A stretch of 64,000 nt of DNA from Diphasiastrum complanatum (GCA_029204225.1 CM055104.1:28092253-28156252), one strand, 5' to 3'. Shown: positions 25,708-38,560, counted from the stretch's first letter. Notes: generated by a model from the sequence alone, not told the origin. Numbers and translations are program-made.

Positions 25708-28216
25708 TTATGCAGGAGGCATGCCGCCAGGTAGTGCTTTGTGTGCCGATCTGGGAAAACAGCTATTGCGTTGATTCTTCTGCAGATAATCTGCCAGTAC
25801 TTCAGGGGATCCCTCCTTAAGTTTGTCTTCGTACTCCCAAGAAGACTCAATGAGTGGAGCCCGTAGCCACTTCACTAGATATTCACGTTGAACGCCAATT
25901 CGCTTTCTATGTGTCAATATTTGTTCTGGTACAAGCTGCCTCTTCGTATCATCAAGTGTCGTTGGTGGGTGACGGAGTTCGTGTTGCCAATCAAATCGCT
26001 CATCTGGTTTGTACCGTTTGAGTAATGAGATATGAAACACATTGTGTATATCCAAGCTGGATGGCAGCGCCAATCGGTAAGCCACTGGGTTGATTTTCTT
26101 GGTGACATAATATGGCCCCGCATAAGGTCGAACGAACTTATGAGAGAAACCTTTTGGTAATGCAATGTTCTTTGTGTTCAGCCACACTTGATCACCTTTC
26201 TCAAATTCCAGTTCTCATCGATGTGGGTTTATGTCAGCTGCCATACTTCTTTGGGACTGCTCTAAAAATGACTTCACCTCTGTCAGCTTTGTGTGCCATT
26301 CATTGATGAGTTCCTCCACAGTGGGTACTGGAGTTTCTTGCACGCCTGTAAGAAAAGAGCTTGGAACAATCAGTAGCCGACCATTGCTTATCTCGAAGGA
26401 TGCCCTTCCAGTAGATCTGTTCACTTGGTTGTTATGTGCAAACTCGAGAATATCCAAGTAGTTGACCCAATCGGATTGGTCCCAAGCGACATAATTTCGT
26501 AAATATTCTTCAATCTGTCGATTGACTCGTTCCGTTTGCCCATCTGTCAAAGGGTGATATGCAGTGCTGAAATTCAGTCCAGTTCTCACGAGGTGAAATA
26601 GACAAGTCCAAAACTTTCCGACGAACTTGGTGTCTTGGTCAGAAATAATTGTTCTAGGTAGGCCGTGGTATTTGAAGACACATTTGAAAAATAACCTTGC
26701 CACTTCTTCAGCTGTCACTGAACTTTTAGTTGGTACCAGATGAACTTGCTTTGAAAAGCAGTCAACCACCACAGAAATTGAGTCGAAGCCTTGGCACCGT
26801 GGTAGTTGACCAATAAAATCCATGGGGGTATGCTGGTACCGGTAATGGTTGGAGTAAGCCTGCTGGAGCTAGCGGTTCCACCTTCACTTGTTGACATGTC
26901 GGGCATGTTTGCACATAGGATTCAACGTCTGCCCACATACCTGGCCAATAGAAGCCTCTTTTGAGAAGTTCATACATGCGATTCACCCTTGGATGCCCGG
27001 CGGCTAGTACATCATGATGTTCTCGCAAGACTTTCTTCCTCAGGTTGATGTTGTCTGGGACATATACTCTGCGTTGTTTATAAACAACCATTTGATCTTT
27101 CCAAGTGAAATGTTTATGAGGCTTTCCCAGCTGGAATTCGATCATTAAGTCCTTCGCCAACGCATCTGCACCATAATTCTCTGTGATTTCTTGGAGTAGG
27201 CCAGTCACCTAAGTGGTCACCGTTGCCATCAAGTGTTCCTCTCTACTTAGTGCGTCCGCCACCACATTGTTCTTTCCCGCCGTGTGTACAATGTCTATAT
27301 TGAATTTTGAGAGAAAGTTTTGTCATTGCATTTGCTTTGTCGTGAGCATACCTTGGAATGAGAAGTACTTGAGTGATACATTATTAGTGAACGCCTTAAA
27401 GGGTTTGCCACATAATGTCTCCAATGCTCCACTGCTTGAACTACTGCGACCATTTCTTTTTCATGAGTTGGCCATCGTCGCTCTACGTCACTCAATTTCT
27501 TTGAAAAATATGCCACAGGTTTTCCGTCTTGCATCAACACGGCCCCAATAGCAAAGTTTGACGCGTCTGTATGTATTTCGAAAGGTTTGCTAAAGTCTGG
27601 TAAGGCAAGGATGGATTCTTGAGTGATCCGTCGTTTTAGTTCTTGGAACCTCTCTACAGATATAATAAAAGCACTTTGACCTTTTTTCTTTCGCCATGCT
27701 TTTAATCACAGATCCAGCAACCGGATTTTGTTCAATATCGGTGCCCTTAGCATTCCCTCCAGGCAGAGCTTTTGTCATACAAATCTGTCCCTTGTAATCC
27801 AGGAGAACCAAGTTTGAGCTCCTACCCAAAACTGCAATACAATGTTCATTTAGCCAGGGAAGGCTTAAAATTACATCGAAGGCACCCATCTCTGAAATCA
27901 AAAAGCTAAGTTTAGCCTTCCATCTCCCAATTTGCACCGGGATGTTCAATGTTGATTTGTCTGCGTCCAATGCTCCCTTTGTTGTTTCTACCTTGAGAGT
28001 TGATGTTACATTTCTGGTCGACAAGCTGAACTGTTTCACTACGCTCCTTGAAATATAGTTATGTGAAGCTCCGGAGTCGATCATGAAATCTGACTTCCTC
28101 CCCGCGATCTTTCCGGATAGGAATAATAATCTTGAACCAATCTTAGGAGTTGCCCCATGGAAGCTCCGTTCCATACTTGTATGTCGTCTACCCACAAATG
28201 TCAACTCCTCCTTCAA
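25708..28216 (-). pseudogene. Chromovirus pol pseudogene: protease - (RT deleted) - RNase H - integrase - chromodomain
   Basis: Minus-strand frames give the protease with MIDSGASHNYIS (about 28050-28085), which continues to about 27690. There the reading passes directly to the end-of-RT/RNase H segment (DASNFAIGAVLMQDG, about 27515-27560), so the whole RT with its YxDD motif is missing. RNase H then carries a stop and a frame change (about 27190-27420). Integrase follows: HHCC finger (about 26885-27000), core with SDQDTKFVG and TDGQTERVNRQIE (about 26500-26640), and a small loss at about 26820. A C-terminal frame (25708-26187) ends in a chromodomain-like stretch, REYLVKWLRAP...SSWEYEDKL, which in other chromoviruses guides integration to chromatin. 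It is not autonomous as given. Confidence 0.9.
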
Positions 28217-28429
28217 CTCCCAACTGGATCAGATCACCTGGAAGAAGTTAAGCAACTAGGGGTTATTCAAGTCCAAACAAGCACACCACAAACGAACATA
28301 CCAACCAAAGCAAACACTGAGGATCCCTCTCAAGCCACATTCCCTTTGAGACCGGACGTAGGACCTTTGCCTAGCCGCGCCCACTCAAATCTATCACAGA
28401 ATTAGCCCACGGGGAAACATCCAACCAAC

Positions 28430-28840
28430 CATCCGTGCTTTCACCATTAAGCAGCACATTGCCTCAGTCACGCCCCACCACTTTTTGGTCGATAGCCCTT
28501 ATAGCTACACGATTGGCAACTATCCCACACCGGCAGCTAACCACCCATGCTTTACACCCAAATTCGAGTAGCGTCTCTGTATCAATGGTTAACTCGTACA
28601 GTTCGAATATGTCACCCCGCACCCCACAAGGCACAGACCGTGCTTTCATCAACCTAATGGCAGCACATTGCCTCATCTGTCCTACGTGCAGACGGCGCCA
28701 GGCCCGAACCACGGCAACTGACCGTGCTTACACCTCAAGGGCAGCACCTTGCCTCATCAAGTCCCTCGTTCTGCCGACCACCCTGACCGTGGACGCACCC
28801 GTGCTTACACTATGGGCGGCACCTTGCACAATGGTTGTCC
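28430..28840. repeat. Imperfect tandem repeats in the chromovirus leader
   Basis: A block of the type CCGTGCTT-(AC...)-GGCAGCAC-TTGCCTCAT recurs on the plus strand at about 28433, 28638, 28721 and 28798, with a weaker copy at about 28548. Spacing is about 75-115 bp. It occupies the place where gag should be, between the primer-binding site and the protease, and no gag domain is readable. Confidence 0.65.
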
Positions 28841-28892
28841 TGACAAAACCCAAAACGTGGCCATCCCTGTGAGACTTGTGTAGCTGACCAGC

Positions 28893-28910
28893 TAGTCGGC
28901 TCTGATACCA
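28893..28910 (-). other. Primer-binding site of the chromovirus
   Basis: On the minus strand TGGTATCAGAGCCGACTA starts two bases inside the LTR end at 28913. It matches the initiator-Met tRNA 3' end type. Confidence 0.9.
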
Positions 28911-28912
28911 CA

Positions 28913-29824
28913 TGTTGAGTCGGCGCCTCAAAGGGCGCTGGTACTTGAGCGGTTTCCCCAACACGCGCTTAAATCTAACATTCATCCATCATGCAACTAC
29001 GTAAAAGCCAACTCAGAAACGCAACAAGCTTAACCATTCAGACTCAAGAAATCTGGAATCCCAACCAACCCGAAAGCCAACTCAGAATCCGTCCCCAAAA
29101 GGTAACCAAAGGCAAAGACAAGCGCCACATGAAACCCAAGGCATAGTGGTCACCAAACTGACCAATTGGCAGCAAGCCACACCTCAGTGACGTGGACCCT
29201 TAGGTGCCGGCGACGCAAAAAGGTTGTAGTAAGGGTCCTTCCACTTGGACCGGTCCCAGAGGCAAAACCGAAATGGTAATCATCCCCAAGGATCAACTTT
29301 ATTAGATCTGGAAGAGGTTACATTCATACATAGACTAACCGGTCTCGGGGCCACCAACACGTGCTGGGCATTGTGTCTGGCTCGTGCTGGTAGAGGGAAC
29401 TGAGACTTGGCGACTGGATTCCTGGCGCTGGTTGAGCTGCCCAAGTTTCTGTCTGCCGGACTCCCCCTATAGTTCTGCTGTGATTCGGCGCACCCCTCTG
29501 TCCTGAAATATAGTGCTTTCTGGTAAAGCACGCTTTTTAGGACTAAGTTTTTATTTTGCTGATTAAGCTTGGCAAGCCTGGCAGAATCAGTCTGGCTCCC
29601 GGACATGGGTCCCGAGAGCCATCTCGGCGGCAGAGTCAACTTGCTTCCTGACTAGGTCATGACTCGAGCTCCAGAGCTAGCTCATGACTTTTGACTACTT
29701 GACTGGCTCACCACAGGTCGGAGGCTCAGTCCTTGACGTTCTAACTTGCTCTGGGACCTTAGGGAGCGTCACCCCTTAGAGTCTTACAGGGCACGTTGGG
29801 TGCACCTGAGTCAGCTTTACAACA
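28913..29824 (-). repeat. 5' LTR of the chromovirus
   Basis: Right-hand LTR, the 5' one in element orientation. It lies about 1.1 kb upstream of the transporter start codon and reads away from it. Confidence 0.93.
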
Positions 29825-29829
29825 GTAAT

Positions 29830-30924
29830 ATCTTGGAGTTGATTGAAGGCATTTTTTCATGTGTAACTAATCAATAGTTTGATGTTTTTAGGTGTATGAA
29901 GTACAAAACGGGACACGTAAATAATCCTTGTGAGTACCCATTAGTCTCTTCACGTGATGCGCATTAAGTTGCGCACATGTGTGCTAGTCATTATTTCCCA
30001 CTCTTTTGGGTGGTCCTTTTGTGCCTTAGAGTTTGCCAATGGAGGGGATGGGTATATCGGAATTTTGAACCCGGCACCATATACGTGACGTTTAAAAGTC
30101 CCAAGAGCTTATGAATAAAAGTCAAAGGGCTGCACCAAACTTCCCCTAGAACCCATTGAAGGTCCTTGGGCAATGGGCACCCACGAAGAGCAAGGGGCTT
30201 TATAAAATATTATCCTCGTTTAAAATGCCCCTCAATCTTGAAAGAAAGCAGCGTTGAATGTGAGGTGCTTTTATGAGGCTTGGAGTATGACCGAGCGCCG
30301 TGCTATTTTTTCTATGCCACGTTCGTCCAGGCCAGGCAAATAGGTCGTAGAATTTTCCACCCCAGCGCGGAGCCTTGCTACTTTGTGGTGGAGGAGTCAC
30401 CCTGTCGGATGCTGCAGCGGCCCGAAGCTTTTAAATTCTGGTAATCCAGCTACTAATTGGTTATGAATTTCTGATTATCATGCCAAAATCTCACCATTGT
30501 ATACTGAGCACATATATATTGGATGCTGATGATCTTGGTTTTTTTTTTCCAGGAATTGTCCATGTCTGAGATGAAATAAGAATCTGGACGAATGTGATGC
30601 TTCAGGACTTTTTGGGGATCTTGTTTCAGGCACGGGTGCTGATTTTTATAGCCAATCAATATTTTTATAGTTGCGGATAATGATTCCATGTTGATGTAGA
30701 TTCTCGGTCCTGATTGCGCATTTTCATCCTTGGAATTCTTAATGCAGCTTAGTATTCTATCATGCGACAGAAATTACGCATAGCCAATTCGTTGCCAATT
30801 CGGAATTAGACGTTGAAACTTTCCAGGAGGTGTATTCCAGGAATAACAGCTTGTGGCTCAATTTGAAGTACGAGCAATAGAAGAAAAGCACATTTTGCAG
30901 CCAATTATTTCCCTACTTTCGGCA
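29830..30924 (+). promoter_or_regulatory. Promoter/5' UTR region of the transporter gene, with possible UTR intron
   Basis: The segment 30230-30430 is markedly richer in GC than its surroundings, as expected near a plant promoter or first exon. A donor (CTG|GTAATC, 30441) and a pyrimidine-tract acceptor (TTTTTTTTCCAG, ending 30552) could bound a 112-bp 5'UTR intron. An in-frame TAA at 30844 with no ATG before 30925 supports the chosen start. The transcription start is not visible. Confidence 0.45.
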
Positions 30925-33900
30925 ATGCCAGTAATGGTCAGGAAGGTTCCAGAAAGTGTATCAACGGCTGGTGTGGTTGGGGGATGGTACATTTCCAACA
31001 TTGGTGTGCTTCTGTTAAACAAGTACCTGCTCAGCAACTACGGGTTTAAATATCCGATTGTCCTCACCATGTGCCACATGACAGCATGTGCTCTTTTCAG
31101 TTACATAGTGATAGAATGGTTGAAAGCTGTGCCGAGGCAGACTCTCAGTTCGCGAACACAATTTCTAAAAATTGCGGCGCTTAGCGTCATCTTCTGTGCT
31201 TCTGTTGTGTGTGGAAACATCTCGTTACGGTTCCTTCCAGTTTCTTTCAATCAGGCTATAGGTGCCACCACCCCCTTTTTCACTGCCGTTTTTGCATATC
31301 TGATGACAATAAAAAAGGAGAGCTGGGGTACTTACGCGACTTTGATACCCGTTGTAGCTGGTGTGGTTATCGCCAGTGGGGTACTTTTCTTGCAAAACGT
31401 TGGAACATTTTTAATTGGAAAGGATGTTTTCTCTGGCTGACGTTCTAAACTGCACCTAAATATTCTCCTGTTAGCGAAGCGAAATAGCTCTTTAGAATCT
31501 GAAAATACGTTCTAAACTCTGCTGCTACAACCTCATTGAAATTGACTATGTTCGGTCACCGGTATCCCTAATAAGTTGCTAGCGGTGATTCGAATACCCG
31601 GTTTTAAAAATGTCCTCGTTTAATCAGAATTTGAACTCGCTCACAATGTCAGCAGACCAGTCTCCCTTCATCACGTTTCCTGTCTTGTTTCTTAGCTTCT
31701 GAGCTGTGAGTCTTCCCGTATTTGTTTATGCACTATATTGACCTTCACTGCAATCTAAATCTATGTACACGCTGGGCAGAAATAAAACTGATATATGCTT
31801 ACAATAAAAGTAGGACCACTGATGTGCTTTGTACAAGTTAACTAGCTAATTATACAATATGAAACTTCTGTTCCGCCATTTAAGAATGTCATCGTTACCA
31901 ATCGCTCAAACGGCAACAAAGAGGTGATGTAAAGATTGTTAACAGATTCATGAAGATTTTTCAGTACAAATTTCAGTCGAGTTCTGATTTTCAGCGGAGA
32001 TGATAACATACAGTGATCCAATTTCTAATGCTTGTAATGTGTCATTGTTTCCCGTTTCCCCGGATCTGTATGAAGTTTGAACTCCTAGCCACACCGGCTA
32101 TTGATCTGTGAACCTTTATTATAGACTTGTTTTTTCATATCGATCTTGAGTACTCCCTCATCCTGCTTGACAAACGTACTACGAAAGAACGAGTAATAGC
32201 TATTTTACTATGAGAGACGATTCGCAAAAGATGAATTTATGCTTGGCCTTTACTAATTTGACAGCTATTTTTGCACATCTGATAAGCGTAACGTCGGCAT
32301 TTGCCTTGATACGCATCTTAAGGGATTAACTTAAGTCTATCTGATTCAAACAGGGGGAACCTAGCTTTCATCTCTACGGGTTTATCATGTGTATTTGTGC
32401 GACGGCGGCTCGTGCATTGAAGTCCGTTCTTCAGGGAATCTTACTTTCCTCCGAGGGGTAAGCTGAAAAATGTTCTTTCTAAGTTCCTTCTCTTTTCGTG
32501 TCACTTCTAGCCTACAGTACCCGATATCACTTATATTCTCATCTCTACATCGGCTGTTGTGGAAGTTTTGCTAACGGCAAAACGAATGTGATTTTAGTAT
32601 ACGACAATGTGAAATTCAAGAAAACTTTGTAACTTACAGGACTCACTGACACGTGATTTGTTTGAACTTTGCCATCAGGGAGAAATTAAATTCAATGAAC
32701 TTGCTTTTGTATATGGCGCCAATTGCAGTGGTGGTCCTGTTACCTGCTGCTCTCTTTTTGGAGCCCAATGTACTAGGGATCACTGTTGCCCTTGCAAGGA
32801 AAGATATGGGATTAGTTGGCTTAATAGCCATAAATTCAACCATGGCTTACTTTGTGAACCTTACAAACTTTTTGGTCACCAAGCACACAAGTGCTTTAAC
32901 ATTACAGGTTTTTATTATACCAATCGAATCGTATTCTTGTATTTCTTGGGTCGTATCCTTGTGTCGTACGAATCATCAATTAGATTCTCAAGGGAGACTA
33001 GAAGGAAGTCCGCGGGAACAGATTTTTCATGAGTTGTCATAAATGGTTCAGTCACAATGATAATCTTTAACCTGTTATTATTCATTAAGCAAAATCAGTT
33101 ATCAGTAACGTGATGTCTATTTTCTACATTGTCAAGTTGATTTAAGTGAATCTCCTTGCTCTAGTTGATGTTCAAACTTTAGAAATATCGAAACTGTACC
33201 CTGTGTTTCTCGTCAACGAAAATTGATGACTTAACAATTTCTTATAAAAACCACAAACTCCAAAATTCTTCGTTAGAAGCTAGAAAATTAGCTTGAAGTC
33301 CTAGTTTGGACTGAACTTCACTTAGCCTGGCAGCAAATGGCACCTCAACTTTCAGCCAGAATGGCTAGTTTCATATTCTCTCGGTAGCCGAAATGTCTTC
33401 TTCTGTTCAAACTTCATAAAGATGTTGCCACATGTATACGACGACATTTTTGCTGCCACAGCAGTACTATATAGTTCAAATAAACTGATAGAGGCATGTT
33501 CTCTAAACGAATAGGAAAATATGTAATGTAAGATTCCTTCTGTAACTTACTAAGTCTTCACTAATAAGCCAAAAACAGCCTACTGGCGCGATATGCTATG
33601 CTAGCTATATCGGAAAGACGCACGTTACCAGGTTAAAATCATAGCTCCTATTTTATAGGTTTCTGAAATCTCAGAGCACACGATATTCTGCTACCAACTT
33701 GTTCAAAATTCAGATGCATGTGGACGTTATACAATTGTTAATATCTGTATAGTCTCAAATTGTATAATTGGAAAAGCACTTTTTCCTCACGTAAGCACGT
33801 ATACGTTGATGCCTTCGGCTTTCTAGGCTGCGTTGTACATGAAAATAAGTTTTGAGAGCGTGCAGGTGGAGGATTATGGTTCGTATTCGTTGTTGATAAT

Positions 33901-34482
33901 GCGGTTCTAGATTTAACAACACCTCGCCTTGACTTCAGAAAATTATTTAAGATGATGTATTTGTTAGATGCATTTGAAGTATATTTTATTTGCCAATTTC
34001 GGATAGCTCCAAGCCCTGTGGAAAATTTCCTTCGCGAAAGGGTCACGCTTCACTCTAACGAATCGATTTGATGGTAGCCGGGATGTTGGAAGGCAATAAT
34101 TTTGAATTAAGCTGTGGAAGGTGTTTCCAATTGTCGATCCTGAGCCTTTCATTTAATAGCATAAACATGCCCTTTCGATCAGGTCTGCTAAGTTGGGCTC
34201 ATCCGTCCTAGGACTATTTGCTTGATGGCGGGGGGGCTAATTTCCATTCCTCACACTTTATCTTCTGAATTTAGATAGATCGCATCTGACTTGGTTTTCG
34301 GTTGTTTCATTCATAATATCGTTTGCATTATGCAGGTGCTAGGAAATGCCAAGGGTGCCGTGGCGGTGGTACTCTCCATATTGCTATTCAGAAACCCTGT
34401 ATCTACGATGGGAATGATTGGCTACAGCCTTACAGTTTTTGGAGTCGTCCTTTACAGCGAATCTAAGAGACGAAATAAATGA
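30925..34482 (+). CDS. Nucleotide-sugar transporter of the TPT/NST family (UUAT / At3g11320-like), four coding exons
   Basis: Multi-pass Golgi-type antiporter of the drug/metabolite-transporter superfamily. In Arabidopsis the nearest relatives by motif are the UDP-uronic-acid transporter clade (UUAT1) and At3g11320, which bring UDP-sugars into the Golgi for cell-wall glycan synthesis. Coding exons are 30925-31380, 32354-32457, 32679-32907 and 34336-34482; all introns are GT-AG and the joined frame gives 311 aa, the usual family length. Landmarks: [16 protein letters not shown] (from about residue 29), [19 protein letters not shown] in exon 1, the GFIMC and [15 protein letters not shown] blocks around exon 2, and [17 protein letters not shown] (residues 254-270) across the last junction, followed by the [13 protein letters not shown] block. 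There are several hydrophobic membrane segments. The start is the first in-frame ATG after a stop at 30844; a second ATG at 30934 is possible. The exact sugar cannot be assigned from sequence. Confidence 0.93.
31381..32353 (+). other. Intron 1 of the transporter gene
   Basis: 973 bp, GT-AG, phase 0, between GVVIASG and GEPSFHL. I see no transposon domain inside. Confidence 0.85.
32908..34335 (+). other. Intron 3 of the transporter gene
   Basis: 1428 bp, GT-AG, phase 0, within the conserved [10 protein letters not shown] block. No coding domain recognised. Intron 2 (32458-32678, 221 bp) splits a Gly codon. Confidence 0.85.
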
Positions 34483-35180
34483 TCCATGAAGAGGTTGTGA
34501 TTCCACGGATCAGCGGTAACTTTTTCTAACCATGAACGGCTGGATTAATGCCAGAGATTGTTTGTCGCCACACTTAAGAGATTGATTGGATGTTAAGATT
34601 GAACATCCTTCGGAAGAGAGAATAGAAACCAAGAATAAATTTGAGCAAACCTGATGAAAACGAGACTTTGTAACGCTCTTGCCAACCGGGTCTATGCTTT
34701 TCCCAGGCACTACAAATTCCGATGAGTGCAAGACGAGATTAATCTAGACGCGTTAGTTTGCTATTTCTATTAGTTTTTAATTTTTTTCCTTCAATTGGAT
34801 TAAGCTACAGAATTTTGCAAAATATTGGTAATGCATACAAAATGAAGGTGATATCCTTTTGATTCAAGACTTGGTGTTTAATTATGCATGATGAATGATG
34901 TCTTTTATCTTGCTAAGAGGGCCCCATGATCATAATTCATGTAAGTTAGTTTTGAAGGAACATTTGAATTCTAAATTAGTCACTCCATCATATAGATCCC
35001 TAGTTAGCCTACCTAATGAACCTCAATGGTAAGTCATAGAGGTTGCTTATCATTATCTTTCTTTTTCTAGGAATGAGGTCTTGAGTTGGATGTCTTCCTC
35101 ATTATTGTGTTGTTTAGAGCGCTTCTATAATTTTGTTTGCGCTTTTCTCACTTTTTTTTCCCTAGAATCATGAATTATCA
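34483..35180. other. Downstream of the transporter, no gene recognised
   Basis: The first part is likely the 3' UTR. After about 34760 it is AT-rich without recognisable features. Confidence 0.45.
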
Positions 35181-35399
35181 TCTACCAAGATATCATGGCA
35201 ACTCATAGGATTATGTTTCAAGATGCTAACCTTTTCTATGAGACAGATGAGAGAAGTATTACAAAAGTTAAAGAGGATGTAATTTTGTCAAATTTCTCTA
35301 TGGGAAAATGTAACTTTAGTGCTCTTCACTAAGAGAAAATGTTTGGTGTCCGATCTACTCACAACATCACATTGCTAATGAGTTCTCTCAACTGCGAAA

Positions 35400-36125
35400 T
35401 CATTTTCCATCAGCACCCAGACCCATGTATCACATATACCGCCCCTACCCAACCCAACAGTCCATTCCACGACCAAGGGTATCCCAACCACGGCCAACTA
35501 CACCCAATCAGTACCAACCTCATCAACAGTTTATCGTTAACCAACCTGCTCCACAACAAGTTGTCCATTACCTTGATTCATCGATCTATCAACCTACCAT
35601 GTGGAAGACAATACTCAACCGCAGTACTCTACTGAAATGGTTGTTTATTATACATATGATCCTAATGCTCAACCAGTCGATCCCAATGCCCAAGCTTACA
35701 ATCCAAACCAAGTTGGCTTTGTCGTGCATCAACTCCCAGCAATACGAAGATGTTTTATCTGTGCAAGTAAGCATCCTAGTATTCGTTGCCCAGATAAACT
35801 CCACTTTTCTCCAGCTTGTGAAAATTGTGGTATTGAACATCACGTGAAGGACTACCTATCCCGATCCAAATCTGCTACTCTTGTCTGTTCAGTGCAACTA
35901 GAAACGTTACCAACTGAAACTCATCCTGCATGGGTCTTGACTCGAGCACAAACCCAATGCCAAGCCCCTACACTTGCACCCAGCAAAACTCAACAGCCCG
36001 TGTTTGAGCCATACCAATCCAACCACGAAAAAGGTCATTATGTTAAAACTTTTGGGCACTCTTGGTTTGTCACTAAAATAAAGAAAAATGTATTCACTTT
36101 TTGTATCAAGGTTGCATCAAGTTAG
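35400..36125 (+). pseudogene. Retroelement gag C-terminal relic with two zinc-knuckle-like motifs
   Basis: A Pro/Gln-rich segment (about 35425-35600, one frame) is followed after a frame change by a 174-codon frame (35601-36125). It has CFICASKHPSIRC (C-x2-C-x3-H-x4-C, one residue short of the canonical knuckle) and then CENCGIEHHVKD, lacking the last Cys. Such paired knuckles after a Pro/Gln-rich linker are common in Ty3/gypsy gag. No protease follows. A host nucleic-acid-binding origin is less likely. Confidence 0.55.
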
Positions 36126-36129
36126 GATG

Positions 36130-38000
36130 ATCTACAAATCCATTCTGTTTATTAAAATATTAGACTATGTCACATCAAAAATTTCAAAGAGTCATGATAC
36201 AATCACTTAATTTTTTAGTATCATGCAAATAAAAGCAATGACTGAATGTAAAGATTTGTATTATGTTTTTTATTATATACTTATTAAATCTTGTACGTCA
36301 CGTTGTCATTAAAACTTTTGTAAAAAAATGACAACTTTCAACATACCTTCAAATCGTGTTTATTTTTTTTGTGAGCTATTTGTCTAGTCTTCAGACAATA
36401 ACATAATATTCGTACATAGTTTCTGATTTGTCAAAAACTAACAAATATATCATATATTTGGATAATACATTTTATGAAAATCTTATCAAATCGCCCTATT
36501 CCTCATTATGGTCATTGATTCATTGCCAGGGTTTCACTCTACCTTCATGCTTCTTATTCCTTGGCGGATGAAGCTTCTAGAGTTGATTGGTTGCTTCTAC
36601 TTGGTTGGGTGGCTGCTCCATAGTGTGTTTTCCATTGTGTTTATGATTGGGCTACTTATCTACCAAGCTTGAGAGGTGAGCACACCTTTTCTTTTGGCAT
36701 GTCGAAGGATATATAGCCACTTGCATTGGCCTTTCTTTGATGTGTAGCTTTGACATCTCTCGTTCTGTCTCGTTTATTTGCCTCGTAGCCACTACCTTAT
36801 CTTGTTGACATCTTCTTTACTCTCTCCTCCCGGGCCCAATAATTTTCTCTTGTAGCAAAACTTTATATTATGTCTCCTCATAGAGTAACATGCAAGTTAA
36901 CTTTTCAAAACCTGGGATGAATTTCTTATATTGTTATACTCATAACATAATTTTGAAAAGTCATAGACAAGCATTTAGTGCTCAAACCTTTCTTTTCCTA
37001 GTTGATCTCTTGTATCCTCAATTCTTATCAGCAAGTACTCAGAGATGAATTGACCCGCATGTTAATTGTTTTCCAATTATTTCTCAAGTATCAAAGTCTA
37101 GTAGTATTATTCATTGCAAACATTGATCTCATAATAGTTCAAGTTTTTCTTGCATTGTTGGATTCTCTTATATGTGGCAAATTATTACATTTCACTAATA
37201 AATTGATGGTATAGAGTAGCTTGTTGTATTCTAGAATCATATGGCTAGCTTCTTTCTAACTTGAAGTCCTTAGAAATCCTTTTCTATCTAATTGACTAGC
37301 ATTTCATCTTCATGATATATATTTTAAATTAGAATTAAAACTTTTGCCACTATAATTTGGGCCACATAATCGGGCTAACTCTAGCAATATGTTATCTTTG
37401 TCATTGGATCTTTATCCAAACAATCACCAATCGAAAGTAGAATGTCAATTATGTATACCTGATAAGTAGGACTCTTACCTTGAATTTCACTTCTCTCCCA
37501 ATTGGAAAACAATCTAACTACAGTACTTCGAATGTAGGCTTGGCTAATTATGTAGTTCTTTTGAAACCATGCTATGCTAATTCCAGCCAACTAGCAACTA
37601 GATTTCACAAAAATGGAAAAAAAGAAAAGAAAAAAGTAAGACAAATAGAGAGGCTCATCAAATGTACTCTACTACCACTAGACGTTGAACCTCAAGCCTT
37701 GCTAGAAGTCAACTAATAACAAGATTGGACTTTCTCTACACTTGCAAGCATAGAAGGTCATCGTAGATGTTCTTCCCTCCAACTCTTCCTTCTCCACTCA
37801 AAGCACCTCCAAGCACACTAGTATATGTGAACACCTTCGTTTCCAAGTGTTTGAAATCCTGACTACAAATAAAGTAAATTCAATGATTTATAACTTTGAA
37901 AACTAATAGTACATTTGTTTGCCTAGACTAGCAATCCCTTCAAAAAAGTGACTATCCTACTAGATAGGCAGTACATTTATCTACCAAGGTGGTATAAACA
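36130..38000. other. AT-rich DNA, no gene recognised
   Basis: Only short open frames without domains are present. The purine-rich stretch near 37612-37640 is a simple A/G tract. Confidence 0.45.
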
Positions 38001-38059
38001 TTTATCAATGAGACAACCTATGAAAATTATTGATATAGAACAACAAATCATTAATGGAG

Positions 38060-38560
38060 ATGGCAGTCGTTGGTGGAGGTGTATAACGATCACCAAGTGA
38101 AGATCTCCTAGATCTTGTTGCATACACCAAATGGATTATTGTGGAGCCAAACCACCCAACCAATTGGAAATTAACAGTCAAAACCCTAATAGCTTCACCC
38201 CCAAACAACAGTGACTAAATACACGAGAGAAGATGATCCTGACAATTGGAACTGAAAAATAGGTTGTATAGATGAGTGAGTTCCTACTAGTAGTAGGCCC
38301 CAAAATCCAAGAAACATTCCATGTAGGATTTCCAATTCTACTCCAATTGCTTTTGATTTCCTATTCATGCACTAAAAGCAGTCAATCACCATTCATGCAC
38401 TAGCTCCTAGGTCCTAATTAGAGCATATGGGCCTTCACAAGGTTATTAGCTACATTTTTGTCCTAGTCCAGAATGGCAAGGCATAACTAATAAGCTTGAA
38501 CACTAGAGGACTAACTATCCATGTTTTACTGGACATGTTGTTGACTTATCTTGAAGATCA
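38060..38560 (-). repeat. Probable gypsy 3' LTR, related to 46330-46832
   Basis: Around 38420-38540 the order of motifs (TTAGAG...GGGCC/GGGTCCT...CAAGGT.ATTAG...ACTAATA/ACCAATAA...AACACTAGAGG) parallels 46690-46790. Both blocks lie next to minus-strand gypsy integrase C-termini, as a 3' LTR should. The ends are not certain here. Confidence 0.5.

Larger units (their letters stand above)
24550..29824 (-). mobile_element. Ty3/gypsy chromovirus, full boundaries, missing RT and recognisable gag
   Basis: LTRs at 24550-25467 and 28913-29824 (918 and 912 bp; TGTTG...CAACA) are flanked by a perfect GTAAT duplication (24545-24549 and 29825-29829). The element reads on the minus strand: the primer-binding site TGGTATCAGAGCC lies at about 28910 downwards, two bases inside the right LTR. 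A purine tract (25468-25478) abuts the left LTR. The order is protease, RNase H, integrase, chromodomain, which is the chromovirus arrangement. RT is absent between protease and RNase H, and the leader has no gag match. LTRs are about 95% identical by eye, so it is older than the copia element at 3.5 kb. Confidence 0.95.

Noticed and set aside
28157-28872. Plus-strand open frames opposite the chromovirus protease and leader
   Set aside because: They are shadows of the minus-strand element and of its leader repeats, with no recognisable domain.
24922-29639. Related open frames on the minus strand in both chromovirus LTRs (24922-25161 and 29280-29639)
   Set aside because: They are conserved only because the LTRs are copies of each other. 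Lengths differ because of indels, and no domain is present.
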